NCBI GenBank assembly: GCA_964036275.1
Contig: OZ038434.1
Coordinates: forward strand, 23,177,879-23,241,878
Origin: Litoditis marina
Taxonomy: Eukaryota; Nematoda; Chromadorea; Rhabditida; Rhabditidae
DNA: 64,000 nucleotides
Reading direction: 5' to 3'
Shown: piece by piece, positions 1 through 12,029 of the stretch
Numbering within the stretch: the stretch's first letter is position 1
Layout of the letters: the number at the start of each line of letters is the position of its first letter
Notes under the pieces: generated by a model
Seen by the model: only the letters and a program-made list of their open reading frames with translations
Databases searched by the model: none
What the model was told of the DNA's origin: nothing
Program-made: the position numbers and the translations under genes

Positions 1-270
1 AGTATTGAACATCATGTATAATATATAGCGGTTGATCGCAAAGTTTCCTGATTTTGAGGTTAGTAAGATAAACAATTGGATATTATCGAAAAAGTGTAAT
101 ATTTTTTAGCCAAATTTTGTAAACATAATTCTAAAATTGCAAACATGAGCCTAATTTTGAACTCTTTCTCGTCTCTGTGGACTAGATACGACCGCTCTCC
201 CGTGACAAACTGCATGGCGGGCAATCTGTGGGCACACCTAAAACCTGATTGTGTACTTTAGTATTTTCAG

Positions 271-1124
271 ATTATCTTCCGTCTCAACTTTGGATGCAGC
301 CCCATGTCTGTGATGAGAAAGCTCTGTGGAGGCGTCCCTCGAAGCAAGGGCTTTCTGGGAGAGGTAATTTGCATACGTTATTCTATCAGTACGTTTAAAT
401 GAAGGAAATCCAAGGTTATAGCCTACATTAATGAACCTTGACGTGTTAAAATCAAGAAAATGTTGTTTGTGTTGGCTGGTGTTTTCGCCAATACAACCCT
501 ATCCTTTTTATTTGTTGATGTGTCAACTTCTGTTCTCGGAGCGTGTTTAGTGACAGTCGCACATAAAGGGAAACGTTGAGCTCGTGTGCTTTATATTATA
601 TCTTCTGCTGCTCAGAGTTTGGTTAATTTGAGAAAATTTGTATTGTGAATATTTTTTTAGTAATAGTTTGATTTCAGGCTTATGTTCGCCTCTGTATTCT
701 CTGCTGGAGGGAACAACATATATATTGTCGCAAAGGTCAGTTATAGCTAAAGTTTACTATTTCTCAACTTTCCCATCTCGAAAATAGTCGTTCATAGTCG
801 TTGTTTAAATTTTGAAGAAAAACAATGTTCGGTCTCTTATTTCGATCTGTTCATGTACATGTGCCCATGTCAAGAGTTCTAAAATATATATTGTTCAGGT
901 TGGAAATAGTTATAAATTGCTGTTTTCTTTAACTGGCTGAATAACTTGAAAGTTTGAAGTGAAACCATTTTTTGCCCCACCTAGGAAAAGAGCCGTATTG
1001 AATATAGTTTTGTTCGTAATACGGATTCCCATCCCATTTAATGATAATTCGCGACAAACAGTTGAATTACAGGAATACGGTGAACGGTGCTACCAAGGTG
1101 AATCTGAGCAATCCCGTGATGTGA
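271..1124 (+). CDS. Possible last three exons of an unidentified gene
   Basis: Three segments have good splice sites on the plus strand: 271-363 (acceptor TATTTTCAG, donor GAG/GTAATT), 678-735 (acceptor TGATTTCAG, donor AAAG/GTCAGT) and 1073-1124 (acceptor AATTACAG). One frame is open across all three with compatible phases and ends in TGA at 1122-1124; its C-terminus reads NGATKVNLSNPVM. A second frame is also phase-compatible and stops just inside exon 3 after GIR, so the reading frame is not settled. I do not recognise a family in either frame. An AATAAA at about 2023 could be the poly(A) signal, in which case the 3'UTR carries two inserted elements. The SLC4 gene on the other strand should also continue through here, so one of the two may be nested or truncated. 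Confidence 0.25.
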
Positions 1125-1249
1125 GCTGACCAGATCGACACCGGACGAACTAGTGAGTAGCAGCAGATTTTAATTTTTGCCTAAATAGCTCGGTGAAAGT
1201 TCAGTTATTTCATGTAGTGTCCACATATGTTGCAAAATAGTGTGCGAAA

Positions 1250-1582
1250 TAGGGTTGTTAATCGAGTTCAAAATTTCGAGTTTTCGAGTTTTCGAGTTTT
1301 GAGAAATTTCGAGTTTTCGAGTTTTCGAGTTTTGGGAAATTTCGAGTTTTCGAGTTATCGAGTTTTCGAGTTTTGGGAAATTTCGAGTTTTCGAGTTTTC
1401 GAGTTTTTGAGTTTTGGGAAATTTCGAGTTTTCGAGTTGTCGCGTTTTTGGAAAATTTCGAGTTTTCGAGTTTTCGAGTTTTGAGAAATTTCGAGTTTTC
1501 GAGTTTCGAGTTCGACTCAACTCGAAAATTTTCGAGTTTTTTCGAGTCGAGTCGAGTTTCGAGTTCGAGTTTAACAACCCTA
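1250..1582. mobile_element. hAT-like non-autonomous element filled with TTTCGAG repeats (copy 1)
   Basis: The ends are inverted repeats TAGGGTTGTTAA / TTAACAACCCTA. The element is flanked by a perfect 8-bp direct repeat GTGCGAAA (1242-1249 and 1583-1590), the target-duplication length of hAT transposases. The interior is an irregular array of TTTCGAG/TTTTCGAG units in one orientation, reversing near the right end. No coding capacity; the long ORFs across it come from the simple repeat. Confidence 0.85.
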
Positions 1583-1649
1583 GTGCGAAACTTCAACTTT
1601 CAGATTTGACCGAGCAAATACTAATTGAAAGTTTTTGCACAAGCACGGA

Positions 1650-1830
1650 GAATGCTCCATTTAACCGCGTTTATCGTTAACCGCGCCAGTTGACCGCAAA
1701 TTTTGCCCAAAGACATTGAAAAAAAGGGTCACTAAAGGGTTGATAGAAAAATGGTTAAATGGTTGACTGTAACCCGTCAGCGGTTAACTGACAGGGTTAA
1801 ATAAACTCGCGGTTCCTAGTGGAGTTTGCC
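1650..1830. mobile_element. GGTTAA-iterated palindromic element (copy 1)
   Basis: Repeated GGTTAA/TTAACC units in both orientations, with ends GAATGCTCCATTTAACCGCG and, inverted, GGGCAAACTCCACTAGGAACC. It is related to 26579-26820, which has the same GGTTAACTGGCGCGGTTAAC core. Confidence 0.6.
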
Positions 1831-2153
1831 CACAAGCACACCATCACTTAGCCAGGCTGTGTTTTCAGTTGAGTGGAATCGTGCATCTCATGAAAAGTGT
1901 TCGACTATTTAGTTAAAAACCATACTTTCAGACTCGGGACACAACAATTCGAGCATCCTGCGAAAACTACACTTCAACTCCACAATTTCTCGAGATTATT
2001 TATGTTATTTGTAAATATGAATTAATAAAGTGATTATTAGATAATATTGTCATTTTGAGAATTATCATGCATGACGTTCATGCATTCTCACCAATAGCGA
2101 ACAGCGTGTTTTGGTTATTATGGAAAAACTGAAAAATTCCCGAAACCAGACTT

Positions 2154-2256
2154 TCAGGCCCTAAAAGGGAGATTTCGGGCCCAAAATCGCGGGCCTAAAA
2201 GGTTCCTTTTAGGCCCGCGATTTCGGCCCCGAAACCCCCCTTCTAGGGCCTTTTCT
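2154..2256. repeat. GGCCC-rich foldback
   Basis: A palindrome of about 100 bp. The central arms ATCGCGGGCCTAAAAGG / CCTTTTAGGCCCGCGAT are perfect and separated by two bases; the outer arms are imperfect. It lies in the SLC4 intron, 17 bases downstream of the last exon seen. It is another element built from one short motif (GGCCC with TAAAAGG). Confidence 0.7.
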
Positions 2257-2272
2257 TCCCTTGACTTTTCAC

Positions 2273-4501
2273 CTATGTAGGCGAACGAGCGGGTAGTCTC
2301 ATACGCACTCTTCGTCTTTTTCTGAAAATAACCAGAATTTTAATAACTTTTGAAAATCCTAAAATATTATAGTCAAAAACATGAACTTTACTATTTTGGT
2401 AGCACGTTCTCCTTATCGGATATAGTGTATAAGTTTTACTTGCTCGTATCTGAATTTGGAGCACACAAGATTGTCCTTGAACTTTTTAATACTAACTAAC
2501 TAAATAACTATATATCGATTGAAATTGACTTTCATGACCTACACCACAGTTTCAATTTCTCGCTGGGATCTGTGTTGAATAAAATATTCTTACAGAAGTT
2601 TGTTTATGAATACGAAATGTATTGATTATCGATTATTCCAGAAAGTATCTTCATTTGTGACCTACCTCACTGGTTGCTCCCAAGATGATAATACTGATTC
2701 CCTGCTATGTGTTCAATGACATATTCCCATACTTGCTTCCGTTTTGAACATTCATTTTACTGATTATCGATTTACCCAGAAACTATCGTATCCGTGACCT
2801 ACCTCACTAGTTGGTCCGACGACCAAGATGATAGTACTAATTTCCTCCATGTCATGTCCGAAGTTGGTCGGATGAGAGAGAAACGAGATTCCCACATGGC
2901 GATGCCGTAATCCATCCAGCTCACAACTGGAAATCAATCGATACGTATGATTTGTGCAGGAATGGTAGAAAATCGAGTTTTCGCGTTATATTCGACATGA
3001 TTATCGAATTTAGCAACCCTGGTCGACCTATGTTAGGCGTATACTATAACTCAAAGTTTTCCAGAAGTCTAGACTTGCACTCAATTCGAGAAGCTTTGCA
3101 GTCGAGTCGAGTTTCGAGTCCTACTTTACCAGCCTACATTGAATTTGAGGAGGAACCGCATTTTAGTTGTGGTCCGTTTTCCAAACACAGCAGAAGTTTC
3201 GATCAATAAGTTTTCCTTTAATCAATAACGTTCAATCAATAATCACTTACAACGTGGCGATCCATGTCTGGTCCACGTCGAATAGTTCACTGTCCGAGTA
3301 CTGTTGCACCACGCGGCGGAGACGTTGTGCTGAAGAATAATCGATAATGCTTACATTAATCAATAACGTTTACGAAATCAATAGTTGCTCTGAATGATAC
3401 GGAACGTATCTGAATAGTCAATGAGGGTCACGAAAGTCGACAGAAATCTCGATATTCTATACAAAAATCATTTTCAGATTTTCAAGAATTGCACTGTATC
3501 TTGAATGTTTCAAGCACCTTCTACTTCAGTTAGGATAACTATTCGTCTCTTCTCTGTACGGTCAGTGTTAGCTAAACGGTATAGCAAACTGTGAATATGA
3601 ATTTTGGATTTTCCTACACATTTCGTTGCATTTTTCGAGCACCCCAAAACAATCTGGTCAGCATAGTAGTTTTTGTCCGTGATTTACCAACTTTTAGTAT
3701 GCTTTGTATAGTGCACACCATTTCTACTGAGACTCCTACAGTAAGTACGGCTTGGAAGTTTCGAAATCATACTGTAGGAGTCTCAGTAGGAATGATAAAG
3801 ACTATACCCCGTCCCCCTTCTTATCGCACTGGAAAGATGTTACACATTTTGTGTATAATAAACAAAAAACAAAAATAGGTAAACTTACGTTGTCCGTGTT
3901 CCATGACAGAGAACATTTCATGTTCGAATTGGACTTCGTCAAAGGATTCTCCCGCATTGTTCAACGCCATCTGACGGAGTTGTCTGGAACAATTATGAAA
4001 CTGAACAAAGTTATAAGCTGATGAAGAGCTCATTTTACTTTCACCCCCCCCCCCCCCTCTCTTATTATTGTCTAAAAATAAGATCCAATTGAACTTAGTT
4101 AACTAGGGGGTCATTTGAATTTGACGATAAACCTTTGTTATACTTCTTGAATTAAATAACAAATAAAATAGGTAATCTGAAATCAGGCTGTGAATACTTC
4201 CTTGTAAACCCCTCTTCAGACCCGAATCAGACGAAAATTCGGAAATGAACCAAAACTCTCTGTTACTATAGTGTTAGTATGGTATAGTTAGTGAAGTGTA
4301 GTATAGTAAATCCTTAGTATTTTATAGTATAGTATAAAAAACTCACTCTGTTAGTATACTGTTGAGGCAAGTTTCTTCTGTGTGCGTAGTTATAACGGCT
4401 GCATCTATCAAATGTTTCACATCCAGTGGGGCTCGAACCTCGCGGTTGAACTCCTTCAACGGAGAACTGCTCTCGCTACGAAACAGTAGTTGTTTCATAG
4501 T
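2273..4501 (-). CDS. SLC4-family transporter, N-terminal cytoplasmic domain exons (SLC4A11/BTR1-like)
   Basis: Five exons with GT-AG sites and continuous phase: 4501-4347, 3983-3889, 3329-3251, 2926-2803 and 2321-2273. They encode a stretch like the cytoplasmic domain of SLC4 bicarbonate/borate transporters, which folds like a PTS EIIA protein and precedes the membrane domain. Key segments are FNREVRAPLDVKHLIDAA, QTWIATF, LRHRHVGISFLSHP, ISTIILVVGPTSE and SAYETTRSFAYI. These align by memory with human SLC4A11 segments (LDGFLAQASIVL, KRHVCISRLVRP, VRFVILVLAPP, TAMEVARTFATM). The first exon enters in phase 0 and the last leaves in phase 1. The membrane domain should lie further 3', but nothing convincing follows before position 1, so the gene is either interrupted by a very long intron or is a fragment. 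The 3' edge of exon 2926-2803 is duplicated in the next intron. Family assignment is strong; subfamily is not. Confidence 0.8.
2514..2703 (-). pseudogene. Decayed copies of an SLC4 exon 3' edge plus donor
   Basis: About 80 bp at 2625-2703 matches 2762-2845, which is the end of SLC4 exon 2926-2803 with its GTAGGT donor and the start of the intron. Shared blocks include GTGACCTACCTCACT and CAAGATGATA. A more decayed third copy lies near 2514-2547. Offset is about 137 bp. The copies are in the same orientation as the exon, so this is local tandem duplication. Confidence 0.65.
3707..3806. mobile_element. Short TIR element with ends TATAGT...ACTATA
   Basis: Inverted pair ACTGAGACTCCTACAGT / ACTGTAGGAGTCTCAGT separated by about 30 bp, in an SLC4 intron. 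Related ends occur near 9187-9312, 39998-40208 and 45205-45320, always around the same GTAGGAGTCTCAGTAG core. Confidence 0.65.
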
Positions 4502-5347
4502 CTGAAATTAGTGTGTTTCGAATAAAATCAAAATACATTATCTCAACAAAATGCAGTTATAAAACATTACAAGCGGTGTAAGCGTACAATGTAAACATAT
4601 GTATGAGCAATGAACATACAAACGTAGAAAATCATCATACACAGAAAACATGTGCAAGAGAAATCAGGAATTGTACAATTAATGAAGTTTAATAAAGTTT
4701 CAAGTGATTTTCTTCTGTAGAATAGCAATCCATTGTAAAACCTTTGATAGTACGTGATGAGCAGGATCTCACGAAGTTGATATGAGACTCAAAACAAAGA
4801 TGTAAGAGCGTTAAAAACGTTCGTAAGAAATTTTTTATGAGTTTCTCATGGGTTAATATTATTCGTGAGCCAGTTAATCCAAACGTTATGTTCGGTTCGC
4901 TTGATTGGTACAATGGTTGCACGTTTAACACGAGTACTAGATTCACTTAGAGTTCTAGTAAAGAGGTTAATCAGAAAAACTCTGGTTCTAATTTCTACGG
5001 CGCCAGAAGACTGAAACTTTTTGATCGGTCTATTTGTATCTTTCTAAATCGTGTTTTCGCTCATTCGATTAGTAGCTAATCGCGCGGCGTTCGCCAACAT
5101 CATGAGAAGTTCACGTGACTTCTCGTGAGATTTTGTCATTTGAGAAATGTTGAAAAGAGTTTTTTCGATCTCGTATTATTTCCATCCCCTAGTTTTTCTT
5201 ATAGTTTAATGTTGAAGAAGGGAAAGACCGAATCATATTTGTAGTTCGTATCTAGAACTACAGCGAACTCTGATTACTATGCCAAATCACAAGAGTCCAA
5301 CTACAGACACCGGAAATTGACGTAACATGATCATGTCATATATCCCA

Positions 5348-5500
5348 GAGTACGTAGAAGATCCCATCCTGCGTCTCTTTCTCTGCCTCACTATTTCTCG
5401 TCTCCTACATTCCGGCGGGATGTAAGAGCAGAGAAATAGCGTGTGTTTGAGGAGACGCAGGATGGGATGAAGGGGTCGGGATCTTCTAGCATACGTACTC
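5348..5500. mobile_element. Palindromic element, GTACGTATGCTAGAAGATCCC family (copy 1)
   Basis: About 155 bp, nearly a complete inverted repeat around CCGGCGGGATG. The arms contain GAGACGCAGGATGGGATGA and AGAGCAGAGAAATAGCG. The left terminal repeat is eroded relative to the copies at 42605-42760 and 48928-49099. It lies in the putative 9-kb SLC4 intron. Confidence 0.8.
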
Positions 5501-6049
5501 TGAAAACCGCAACACAACCAGATTTTTTTGAAGGAAATCGGCAGAACTTGTTGAAAAATCAGATTTTTCTCTCGAAAATGTGGTGTTATACTTTGAGCGG
5601 TTTGAAACAGACTGAATTAGTGTTCTCCAGGCTATGTTATTGGTTGTTTTAGTAGATTTACCTGTGTGCGAAACAGCAATACTGCGCAGTAGAAGGAAAT
5701 AAGCAAAAAATTTGATGAAGGAGCGTCGCAACCTAGCGCAGAATTTTAGTATTGAAAAATTGAACTAGCTCCTTGCTCCTCCTTCTTGCAAGCTCAAGAA
5801 ATACGGCAACTGGTGGTTTCTGTGTTCAAAATGACCATTCAAATCCAGGTTTCGCACTTTTCTACCAACTTCCCAACCAGTTTTGGTTGTAAATAGATTA
5901 GACAATTTATCATAAGAATACCGTTCCGCGAAAAGTGATATGGTACAGTAGTTTATTTTAGAACTTGATAAAAATTACGTGGATGAAGATTATAGATAGG
6001 CTGGAGGAGTGATAGAGAATGGAACTGAGAAACGAGAGAGTTAGAGAGC

Positions 6050-6050
<1 letters not shown>

Positions 6051-6095
<45 letters not shown>

Positions 6096-6125
6096 GAGGG
6101 AGAGGGAGAGAGAGAGAGAGAGAGA
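6051..6125. repeat. GA microsatellite
   Basis: A nearly pure (GA)n run. Long LSLSLS ORFs on the other strand are artefacts of it. Similar GA-rich tracts at 11663-11760, 29742-30000, 33070-33335, 40700-40805, 40995-41125, 42296-42450 and 45325-45380, and CT tracts at 31500-31605 and 51200-51235, also have no gene. Confidence 0.9.
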
Positions 6126-7317
6126 AAAAAAGGAACATACAACGAACGAGAGAAAGCGGGAAAGAGAGAGAAAAATGTAGAGACGATGAACAGTCTAAGC
6201 AGAGAACACCAGTAAAAACGCAGACATTTAAAAAAATTACCAGATTGAATTTGCATATAGATGTGCTAATGAATGAAATTTCAAGGTTCTGAGTATCGTT
6301 CGCCAACCTTTACGCTTAACTGTCGCTCTATACAGTCGTTCTAAACTAAAACGTTGATGAAAGTGACATTCCAGGAAAATTCAAAAAAGACCCCAAATGG
6401 GCCAAATGAACAGGACAATGGAAGTGTGGTTGTGTAGACTACTCAGCAATCTATGAGTCACGAAGAATATAGGAACGGAAATATAAAACGAACAAAAGTG
6501 AACTACATCACTTATGACGTTATTGGTGTTTATATATAAACATACAATAACATATAGAAACTACGAAAAATTAAGGTGACTAAATTCAAAACTTAGTCTG
6601 ATCTGAGTCAACCGCGAACTTTGGAATTACGAATAAAACTCAGTGGGATATCCAACCACAATGACATATTAGTAGAACAAACAACATAAGAAAGCTCAAG
6701 TGAGAACCAAACTTACACTAGTTGTATTCTTATTATGACTCAATATCACAGAGAACTATAAAACATTGGTTGTTTTTTTTGGAGTAGCTCCAATCTCTTA
6801 AAAATGTCTGGAAATTTCATTGGCTTATACGAAAACTATATTCAGACTAGTTTTTATAACATTCTGACTAGATATCATAGAATACTATAAAACAGACAGA
6901 ATGTGTAATAAATGTGAATAGTGCAATGGCCTCTCACCCCAGACTGATCAATATACAATATAAGCTGACTTTCGCGCGGCAAAAAACGGAATGAGATACT
7001 ATTTGAAATACAGCTTCAGTTCTAAAGAACGAAGTACAGACCATAATTTACAATGTAGGTTATGTATTCGTCACACTTATGTAAAAAAAATATCTCCATA
7101 TTTAACTATTATAGTTTTATTCGGTTCTAGCCGACCTGTCTAAAATGTTCTGATTTACTGATGCGTGTAACACCGCTTTCCATGTCCCCCGAGAGCTTTT
7201 CACGTTCACGTTCACGTAGGTAACGTGAACGAATGTTAAGAAGTCGATTGTACAGTATCTTATTAAAGGTGATTAGATGTTCTAGGGGCGCATACCAAAG
7301 TTAAAGCTGGCAATTGG

Positions 7318-7451
7318 TATACTGGAAGTGAATTGAATAGTCACGTAAAATTAGCAACTTAATGAGGCAGCGTACGTTTTTTCTTTGCAGGTTTCTGAGT
7401 TCTGCTGTGTTTAACATGTTTCACGTGACTGTACAACTGACTCACAGTATA
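7318..7451. mobile_element. TIR element, CACGTGAAACATGTTAAACACAGC family (copy 1)
   Basis: About 134 bp with ends TATACTGGAAGTGAATTGAATAG and CTCACAGTATA. The interior carries TTCTGAGTTCTGCTGTGTTT and TAACATGTTTCACGTGACTG. Other copies: 9037-9172, 31772-31905, about 41866-41993, 51763-51883, and a partial one at about 45656-45745. Confidence 0.75.
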
Positions 7452-7723
7452 ACTGATGATTCGAAAAGATCCAGAATGGAGTGAGAAAGTGTCTGTCGCC
7501 TATACTGCCAAACTTGTTATCAGAAATGTAACCAATATAGATTGTTTGATGTTGTTTGTGACATTTATGTTCATCACGGCGATCTATATTGGTTATGATT
7601 GCCCTTAATGTACTAAGACAACATAATAACCCCTAGTTTGAGGAATAACTATAATTAAGTTGAACTCTATACACGCCATAGTTTTAAAATTACGACCGAA
7701 ACGCAACTGGATCCAACTAGAAA

Positions 7724-7960
7724 TATAGTTCGCACATTTCCCAACTGGACTTGGGCAGCTTGCCAATGAAACTTCAAGGCAGTTTTTGAACATGTTGAAA
7801 TACTTCAAAACAATAGAAATTTATGTGACTGGTTGTTCCCCTTCCTTATAGTTAGTATTCGAGGAAACTTTCTGGAAAGTATATGTTTTCTCTAAATAAC
7901 AGTCTTCCAAAGTTTTTGGCACGCTGCCAACGAGTCCAGTTGGGGAATGTGAGCACTATA
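7724..7960. mobile_element. TIR element, TTTCCCAACTGGACT family (copy 1)
   Basis: About 237 bp with inverted ends ATAGTTCGCACATTTCCCAA / TTGGGGAATGTGAGCACTAT. The interior includes TGGCAAGCTGCC/GGCAGCGTGCC-type arms. Inverted relative to the copies at 10672-10908 and 24803-25039. Confidence 0.8.
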
Positions 7961-8502
7961 CAACGGGTTGGAGCGAAATACACCGACTGATTTGGAAAAA
8001 GCGAAGTCTAAACAAAAAAAACTTCCGTTAGAGAGCAATAGTTTCCGACTGACACTGCAGAGAAAACTAGAAGAACAACGTTTGAAAATTGTTCTACACT
8101 CCAAACTTGTTATCAAAATAACAACCAATCAAAAATTATTTGATGTTGTTTGTGACATTTATGTTCATGGGTACTGGTTTTAATTACACTCACAATACTA
8201 AACCATGATCCACTATTAGTATTCAACGATTTACACTAGAAACAAGTCAGTATTGTAGTTTAAACTACAACATTTCCGAATAAAATGTGGAGATTTGCTG
8301 TAACAAAAATTATTATTACTATTACTATTTTAATTATTGAAACTTTCAAAATACAGACGGAAGACATAAATAATCGCACTTTGTCCTACATCTAGCAGAC
8401 CGTTTCGATCAGATAGTCACATGATTAATGAGGTGTACTTTACGTCCAAGTTATTGGAGCACAACTCGGACTGGTTGCCAAAGGTTGGAGATTTCAGAAC
8501 GT

Positions 8503-8626
8503 TTAAAGAAGGACGATTATGTGGTCCAATCGCAACGCTTCAGTCCTTTAAACCGCAATACATTTTTCAATTGCAGTTTAAAGGACCGTTGTAACGGGAT
8601 TGGTCCACATAATCGTCCTTCTTTAA
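8503..8626. mobile_element. 124-bp TTAA-flanked palindromic MITE (copy 1)
   Basis: The element is TTAA, then AGAAGGACGATTATGTGG, a middle that folds on itself (TCCTTTAAAC...GTTTAAAGGA), then CCACATAATCGTCCTTCT and TTAA. It is almost a full-length hairpin. Nine copies of near-constant length occur in the window, each bounded by TTAA or a one-base variant. A TTAA duplication resembles piggyBac targeting, but the termini are not the CCC type, so the mobilising transposase is unknown. Confidence 0.85.
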
Positions 8627-8729
8627 GTAATGATTTTGGAGTAATGAACACATGGACATGATTCCTCTTCTTCGACGGAAATAGATCCAAATACGGAGTT
8701 TGGCGCTTGGGAACTGATTAGTTCGATCA

Positions 8730-8916
8730 TATAGTTGCAATCATCCCCACTGAGACCTCGGCAACGTGCCAACAATGTTGAAAGGTCGTTTTTCACCATG
8801 TTGAAGTTTTCCAAAATACAAAAAAATTCATAAAACCAGGTATTTGTATTGAGTAAATTCTTTCGAGGTTTTATTGGCACGCTACCTAGGTCTCAGTGGG
8901 GATGGCGACGACTATA
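8730..8916. mobile_element. TIR element, CCCCACTGAGACCTCGGCAACGTGCC family (copy 1)
   Basis: Inverted ends CCACTGAGACCTCGGCA / CTAGGTCTCAGTGG near TATAGT and ACTATA. Related to 22441-22676 and more distantly to the TTTCCCAACTGGACT family, with which it shares the GGCA-CGTGCC arm and the ACTATA terminus. Confidence 0.7.
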
Positions 8917-9036
8917 CACACATTGTTACATAGTTTACAGTAGTAGAACAAACACTATGTAGCATAGTTACGATGTTGATTTGAAATCCGAAGTTACGTG
9001 GTAATGTGGACATCAAGTTTCACGACAACACTTGTA

Positions 9037-9172
9037 TATACTATTAGTCAATTGCACAGTCACGTGAAACATGTTAAACACAGCACAAAACTCAGAGACG
9101 TGCAATGACAAAGTGCACGATTCCTCATTAGAATGCTAAATTCACGTGACTATTCAATTTACTTCTAGTATA
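9037..9172. mobile_element. TIR element, CACGTGAAACATGTTAAACACAGC family (copy 2)
   Basis: Opposite orientation to the copy at 7318-7451, with the same core and ACTTCTAGTATA end. A second TIR pair around ACTCCTACAGTA follows immediately (9187-9312). Confidence 0.75.
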
Positions 9173-10671
9173 GTCGAAATCAGTTCTGCTCTGACTCCTA
9201 CAGTACATATACGAACTCTCCGAAGATTTCGAAGTGTTGAGGAATTAGAATCAACGTTTGTTTTCTTACTGTAGAAGTTGCAGTTTTCAAATTCTTCCAA
9301 GACTCCTACAGTAAAATTAACTATCAGTTCATTCAACTGTGAAACATTAAACTTTCGAACCGAAATGTTCGAAACATCTTTCAAAGGTCAGACGAAAGAC
9401 ATAAATAACCGCTACACCCCGCAGACCGTTTCGATCAGATAGTGTTATAATTAATGAGGTGTCGCTTTTTTCCCAACGTCATCATCATTAATAACGGTCC
9501 GCGTCTACGGTCTTTAGCGACGAAACTTTCTAGTCTTTGGCGAACGTCTTTAATGAACTAATTCAATCATTCACGTCACGTTTTATGTGTCTGGCCTCTC
9601 ATCAATAGCACACTGTCTCGTCCGGATGACTTTCCAAAAACATGATAGGTTTAGTTCGGTTCAGGGGGCAAAGATTGCACTAGGAAGGGCAGAATAATTT
9701 ATAGTAAGTATTTTGCTTTAGAAAGTTTTTTAAACGTTAACCAGTAACTGTATTGAATAGATAAAACAGAAGTTCAATATTCAAGAACATGGAAACTCAG
9801 ATGGGTAACTGATAACTGTGTTGGGAAGGTCAAAATGTTTTTTATTGTAAGTACTTCGCTTCAAAACATGGAAACCTAACAGGGTAATTGTACTGAAAAA
9901 GTTTTTCTCGTGAAGTTCGATGTTTGAGAAATGTGGAAAAGATAGGTGAGACTGTAATCAATAAGCAATAAACGTCTGTACTATAGACTGTAAGCAATAA
10001 GACTGTAAGCAATAAGCAATAAAGGTGGTGGAACTATTTCAGCATCCAATGAAGATTCTAGAATCTGGTTAGTACTAGCAGTAGGATAGTATACTTCGTT
10101 TCTACGTGTACAGTGATTTATACCAAGCAAAGTTTCTTGAAACCATATTGTAGTAGTCCAAGTAGGGATGGAGACGATGTAAAAATTCAGAGTTAAACTC
10201 AAAACGAGAAAGCCGAATTGGTATAATAAACATTAAAATATTCGCCAAATTTCCCGGATTTACAGATTTACACCAAAACTGGACGCGACATCGTTATGCG
10301 CCGATTATGTAACAAAATAATCGCAGAGAGGTCGGCGCCAAAAATATTCGGGAGGATTTGAATGTCATTTGGGCGGGAATTATGCAATTATTCTTATTTG
10401 GCAGATTATCCCGGCCGCATTTACAGGGGAATACAATTAAAATACGGGAATAAAGCGGGAAATAGACATTTAGGGTACTGTAACGAAGGGGACAAAAAGT
10501 CACCGAAAGGGCATAGGGGGTTGGTAATTGGACCGAAGCGGCATACTGTATTTCTGAGTTTTGATGTGTAGGTGAGAAAGTCAATTGTAGGAGGGATTTA
10601 GTATGATGGTGAACCGTGAACCGGGAAACTGACGTTTGAGCTACTGCAAAAGGCATGGTTCTTGGTGATTG

Positions 10672-10908
10672 TATAGTGCTCACATTTCCCAACTGGACTC
10701 GTTGGCAGTGTGCCAAAAACTTTGGAAGACTGTTATTTAGACAAAACATAAACTTTCCAGAAAGTTTCCTCGAATACTAACTATAAGGAAGGGGAACAAC
10801 CAGTCACATAAATTTCTATTGTTTTGAAGTATTTCAACATATTCAAAAACTCTCTTGAGGTTTCATTGGCAAGCTGCCCAAGTCCAGTTGGGAAATGTGC
10901 GAGCTATA
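10672..10908. mobile_element. TIR element, TTTCCCAACTGGACT family (copy 2)
   Basis: Same length and ends as the copy at 7724-7960 but opposite orientation. The shared interior includes GTCACATAAATTTCTATTG. Confidence 0.8.
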
Positions 10909-11977
10909 CTTGAACAGCACCGCGGTATTTCTGAGTTTCTGATGTGTAAGCAGAATAGTAACAAGTATTGAACATCAGAGATTCAAACAAATGTAAAGAT
11001 ACAGATGAAACGGCAAAAATCATGTAGAATAAGAAAATCAGTTTGAATTATGTTTGTATGAAGGTTGTGAGGAAGTTTTTCGAAACTTCGTTTGTAAGTA
11101 AAATGCCAGTCTGAGATGGTTCAGAGAAAACTACTATGAGGTGAAATTCGAAAACAACTGAGTTTCTTGGTGTGATAGGCTGGTTTGTTTGTACTCTCAT
11201 AATGTTGACTTGTTTTCCACATTATGAAGTGATAGTGTAAACATTTCAGCAAAAAAGTAAACAACGAAAACGTGTGTAGAAGACACTGTATACTTTCGCA
11301 AACTACACAACACAAAAAATTGTATAGATAGAAAATACAACCCTAGGCTTATTTGAAGGGTAAGTTACACAGGTTAAAAACTGAATGAACGTTTTAAGTG
11401 CAAATATCGAAGTTGTATTTCTGCTCAAACTTTTCAAAGTACGAAATCAAAGAGGGTGGGGGGGGGGAGTATGATCGAGGTTCAATCAGCTCAAAAAAAA
11501 GGACATAAAAGTTTGAAAAGTTTAAAATTTACAATTTTAATATAGTAATTTACAAGTCGCGATCATGACGGAGGGCAGTAGCATTAGAGTGGAACAGACG
11601 GATTACCATGAATAATTCTGGTATGGAAAAAGAGAATCACGCACTATGGAGAAACAACTATTGAATGGAAGAAAGAGAGAGGGAGAGAGACAAAGAGGGA
11701 GAGAAGAGAGAGAGAGGGGGGGGGGAGAAAGAGAGAGCGAAAGAGAGAAAGAGAGAGATAGGGTTTTTACTATAGGAGACATCAAGCGAGGATAAGTTGT
11801 GAGTTTACCAAAACAACTTGAAAAGATGTACTGGGCAGAAAGTAAGAGCGCAAATGTTGCAGAACAGCTGTTAGTATTCTTTAAATAATCATACCGCAAA
11901 ACAAAAATTAGAGGAAAAAATCAATTGGAATAGTATTTCTCAAAAGTATGTGTTCGATTTTAGATGGTTGAACTGTT

Positions 11978-12029
11978 CAATGACCTGCTATCTATCTAGT
12001 CAAGCTCAATGACCTGCTATCTATCTAGT
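11978..12029. repeat. Short tandem duplication
   Basis: CAATGACCTGCTATCTATC followed by TAGT occurs twice at a 29-bp offset. A second short tandem pair (TTCTATTTACAAATTTCTAC) lies at about 12193-12238. The surrounding stretch 10909-13330 shows no gene: only a GA tract at 11663-11760, these duplications, and a G-run at about 13242-13253. Confidence 0.8.

Noticed and set aside
1173..1680. Overlapping 80-135-codon ORFs on both strands
   Set aside because: All six frames are kept open by the TTTCGAG repeat of the hAT-like element.
4421..4497. tRNA-like sequence on the minus strand with a GGTTCGAGCCCC B box and pairing ends
   Set aside because: It lies inside SLC4 exon 4501-4347, whose phase and protein similarity explain the sequence; D and anticodon arms do not fold properly.
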